Positions 63,848-64,000 of a stretch of 64,000 nt of DNA are shown here, piece after piece (positions within the stretch are counted from its first letter, which is position 1; each line of letters starts with the position of its first letter). Made by a program: the position numbers and the translations under genes. The DNA comes from Egibacter rhizosphaerae (GTDB lineage Bacteria > Actinomycetota > Nitriliruptoria > Euzebyales > Egibacteraceae): contig NZ_CP036402.1 of assembly GCF_004322855.1 (NCBI RefSeq), positions 1,860,001-1,924,000 of the forward strand, read 5' to 3'. The notes under the pieces were generated by a model that saw only the letters and a program-made list of their open reading frames with translations, was not told where the DNA came from and ran no database searches.

Positions 63848-64000
63848 ATGGCGGCGACCTCGTCGCAGGACGCGGACGACCTCACCGTTCGTGACCTGCT
63901 GGCCGGTGCGGCGTTGAGCACTATCGCCACCGCCGGGCTGTTCGTCGCGCTGAGCGTCGGCACTCTCGCCTACGAGTGGTTCGCCGGCAGGGCGCCGCTG
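63848..64000 (+). CDS. Membrane protein, N-terminal part
   Basis: ATG 63848 follows GGAGGG. The first 51 residues reach the window edge: a hydrophilic opening (MAATSSQDADDLTVRDLL), then a transmembrane helix ALSTIATAGLFVALSVGTLA and a loop with YEWFAGRAPL. The rest is outside the window, so no function can be given. Confidence 0.6.
   Translation, partial: MAATSSQDADDLTVRDLLAGAALSTIATAGLFVALSVGTLAYEWFAGRAPL

Overview
The window is high-GC DNA from an actinobacterium. A secreted protein with three cell-wall-binding type 2 repeats, a GAF-ANTAR regulator, a WhiB-like remnant and GTG/TTG starts behind strong Shine-Dalgarno sequences all fit this. The repeat-bearing metallopeptidase suggests the Nitriliruptoria/Egibacter/Euzebya neighbourhood, but that placement is an inference and was not tested.

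Layout. Positions 1-11.6 kb are chromosomal: the end of a SnoaL-like gene, a decayed MFS exporter, a VapBC module whose toxin gene is split by an IS1634-like element, an alkaline-phosphatase-superfamily enzyme, a MetX-like hydrolase, a GAF-ANTAR regulator, a truncated CocE hydrolase, a pentapeptide-DinB protein and a second antitoxin/PIN toxin pair. Positions 55.3-64 kb are chromosomal again: tRNA-Arg(ACG), a universal stress protein, a DrrAB-type ABC exporter, the cell-wall-binding metallopeptidase, a deleted chemotaxis receptor, two tRNA-Ser genes and the start of a membrane protein.

Between them sits a genomic island of about 43.7 kb. It is bounded by a perfect 45-bp direct repeat of the 3' part of tRNA-Arg (11602-11646 and 55285-55329). 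A tyrosine integrase, an AlpA-like DNA-binding protein and a GIY-YIG-like protein lie at the tRNA end, as expected for a tRNA-integrating element. The cargo is mainly anti-phage. (i) A DISARM-like operon, all on the minus strand, reads dprA, comF-like PRTase, drmE-like, drmA, drmB, drmC, DPPY-type DNA methylase. drmE and drmC carry single-base frameshifts. (ii) A type I-G (formerly I-U) CRISPR-Cas operon on the plus strand reads csb1, csb2, cas3, a small Cas3-extension/Csb3-like gene, cas4, cas1, cas2, and is followed by an array of 45 repeats and 44 spacers. (iii) Two overlapping genes encode three tyrosine-recombinase catalytic domains, two of them fused in one polypeptide, resembling a recombinase-in-trio. 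Between the modules lies a graveyard of IS3, IS1380, IS21-like and IS256 remnants.

How the parts work together. DISARM marks host DNA by methylation and attacks unmarked phage DNA. The type I-G complex uses array transcripts to guide Cas3. The integrase and the att repeats account for how the island moved. Many open frames across the window are broken. The three shifts in drmE and drmC are each repaired by adding one C, so homopolymer sequencing error has to be excluded before those genes are called dead. The deletions in the MFS and chemotaxis genes cannot be explained that way.
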